From NCBI GenBank assembly GCA_003232175.1, contig QILX01000057.1:1-7243 (forward strand): 7,243 nucleotides of DNA, given 5' to 3'. This DNA is from Hyphomicrobiales bacterium (lineage in GTDB: Bacteria; Pseudomonadota; Alphaproteobacteria; Rhizobiales; SZUA-8). Of the stretch, positions 6,435 through 7,243 are shown in pieces. A model generated the notes under the pieces. That model made no database searches and was not told where the DNA came from. It worked only from the letters and a program-made list of their open reading frames with translations. Position 1 is the stretch's first letter. Every line of letters starts with the position of its first letter. The translations under genes and the position numbers were made by a program.

Positions 6435-7243
6435 GTGATATCTCCCGTAATGCCGACATATGCGCGTAAGCCCCTTGAATTCGAGCGTGGGCAGGGCGCC
6501 CATCTATTCACCGCCGACGGTGACGCCTATCTCGATTTTGCCGGCGGGATAGCGGTCAATGTTCTTGGCCATGGTCACCCCCATCTGGTCGAGGCTGTAA
6601 CCGAGCAGGCCGCCAAGGTCTGGCATGTCTCCAACATTTTCAACATTCCTGGCCAGAAACGTCTGGCGCAAAGGCTGGTTGACGCCACTTTTGCCGACAC
6701 TGTGTTTTTTGGCAATTCCGGCGCCGAAGCGATTGAATGTGCCATTAAAATGGCGCGACGCTATCATTTTGTCTGCGGCGCGCCGGAACGATTCCGGATT
6801 ATTACCTTTGAAGGTGCCTTCCACGGTCGAACCCTGGCAACCATCGCCGCCGGCGGGCAGGCCAAGCACCTTGAGGGTTTTGGTCCCCAGGTGGATGGCT
6901 TCGACCAGGTTCCGTTTGCTGACCATGAGGCCGTCAAGGCAGCTATCGGCGATGAGACTGCTGCCATACTGGTTGAACCCATTCAGGGCGAAGGCGGTGT
7001 TCGGGCCCTGGCACCGGAGGAATTGCGCCAGCTCCGTAGAATTGCCGATGAGGCAGGCATTCTTCTGATGCTGGATGAAATTCAGACCGGCATGGGCCGC
7101 ACCGGCAGGCTTTTTGCCCATGAATGGGCCGGGGTCACCCCCGATATCATGGCCATTGCCAAAGCCCTTGGCGGCGGGTTCCCCATCGGGGCCTGCCTGG
7201 CGACCGCAGACGCCGCCAGGGGCATGACCGCCGGTACTCACGG
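6435..7243 (+). CDS. argD: Acetylornithine aminotransferase, N-terminal 269 codons (3' end outside window)
   Basis: ArgD is a PLP enzyme that transfers an amino group from glutamate to N-acetylglutamate semialdehyde in arginine synthesis (class III aminotransferase, cytoplasm). The visible part carries MPTYARKPLEFERG, LDFAGGIAVNVLGHGHP, NSGAEA at 94-99 (PLP phosphate binding), FHGRTLAT, EPIQGEGG, LDEIQTGMGRTG with D214 (binds the PLP ring nitrogen) and AKALGGGFPIGA with K243, the expected Schiff-base lysine. GTG 6435 is chosen because AAAGG lies eight bases upstream and the resulting MISPVMPTYAR matches the usual alphaproteobacterial start. ATG 6450 lacks a good ribosome site. An in-frame ATG at 6372 with AGGG upstream would add 21 residues and cannot be excluded. 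The succinyl-diaminopimelate or GABA aminotransferase relatives are less likely given the MPTYAR start and the gcrA neighbourhood. Confidence 0.93.
   Translation, partial: MISPVMPTYARKPLEFERGQGAHLFTADGDAYLDFAGGIAVNVLGHGHPHLVEAVTEQAAKVWHVSNIFNIPGQKRLAQRLVDATFADTVFFGNSGAEAIECAIKMARRYHFVCGAPERFRIITFEGAFHGRTLATIAAGGQAKHLEGFGPQVDGFDQVPFADHEAVKAAIGDETAAILVEPIQGEGGVRALAPEELRQLRRIADEAGILLMLDEIQTGMGRTGRLFAHEWAGVTPDIMAIAKALGGGFPIGACLATADAARGMTAGTH

Noticed and set aside
6504..7241. A 245-residue minus-strand open frame
   Set aside because: It is entirely antisense to argD, whose PLP motifs are all in the plus frame.

Overview
The window looks like a chromosomal segment of an alphaproteobacterium. The strongest sign is a full-length GcrA, a cell-cycle regulator essentially confined to that class. 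It sits close to argD, a neighbourhood I recall as recurrent in alphaproteobacteria. Base composition is moderately GC-rich throughout, starts are a mix of ATG and GTG, and no mobile element, RNA gene or CRISPR array was seen.

Layout, left to right. Positions 1-990 (+) hold the C-terminal part of a GT4-like glycosyltransferase whose start lies outside the window. Positions 1098-3314 (+) encode a membrane-bound class III adenylate cyclase with a periplasmic CHASE2 sensor. Convergent to it, 3362-4072 (-) encodes an exported pentapeptide-repeat protein with 29 uninterrupted repeats between two pairs of cysteines. Next on the minus strand is a GNAT acetyltransferase gene (4169-4689) interrupted by an apparent frameshift. 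Upstream of it, separated by only 19 bases, is gcrA (4709-5242), so the two probably share a transcript.

A 263-base divergent intergenic region (5243-5505) separates gcrA from an ABC-2 type permease gene (5506-6324, +). This region carries a CtrA-box-like site and three GANTC (CcrM) sites, which is what the CtrA/GcrA/CcrM cell-cycle circuit would lead one to expect. After two hairpins, one of them terminator-like, argD (acetylornithine aminotransferase, arginine biosynthesis) begins at about 6435 and runs off the right edge.

Functionally the genes form several small units rather than one pathway: envelope or polysaccharide glycosylation, cAMP signalling, a periplasmic repeat protein, cell-cycle control, export, and arginine synthesis. 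I found no convincing undescribed multi-gene system. The points most worth checking are the broken GNAT reading frame, the gcrA control region, the uncertain argD leader and start, and the cysteine-capped repeat protein.
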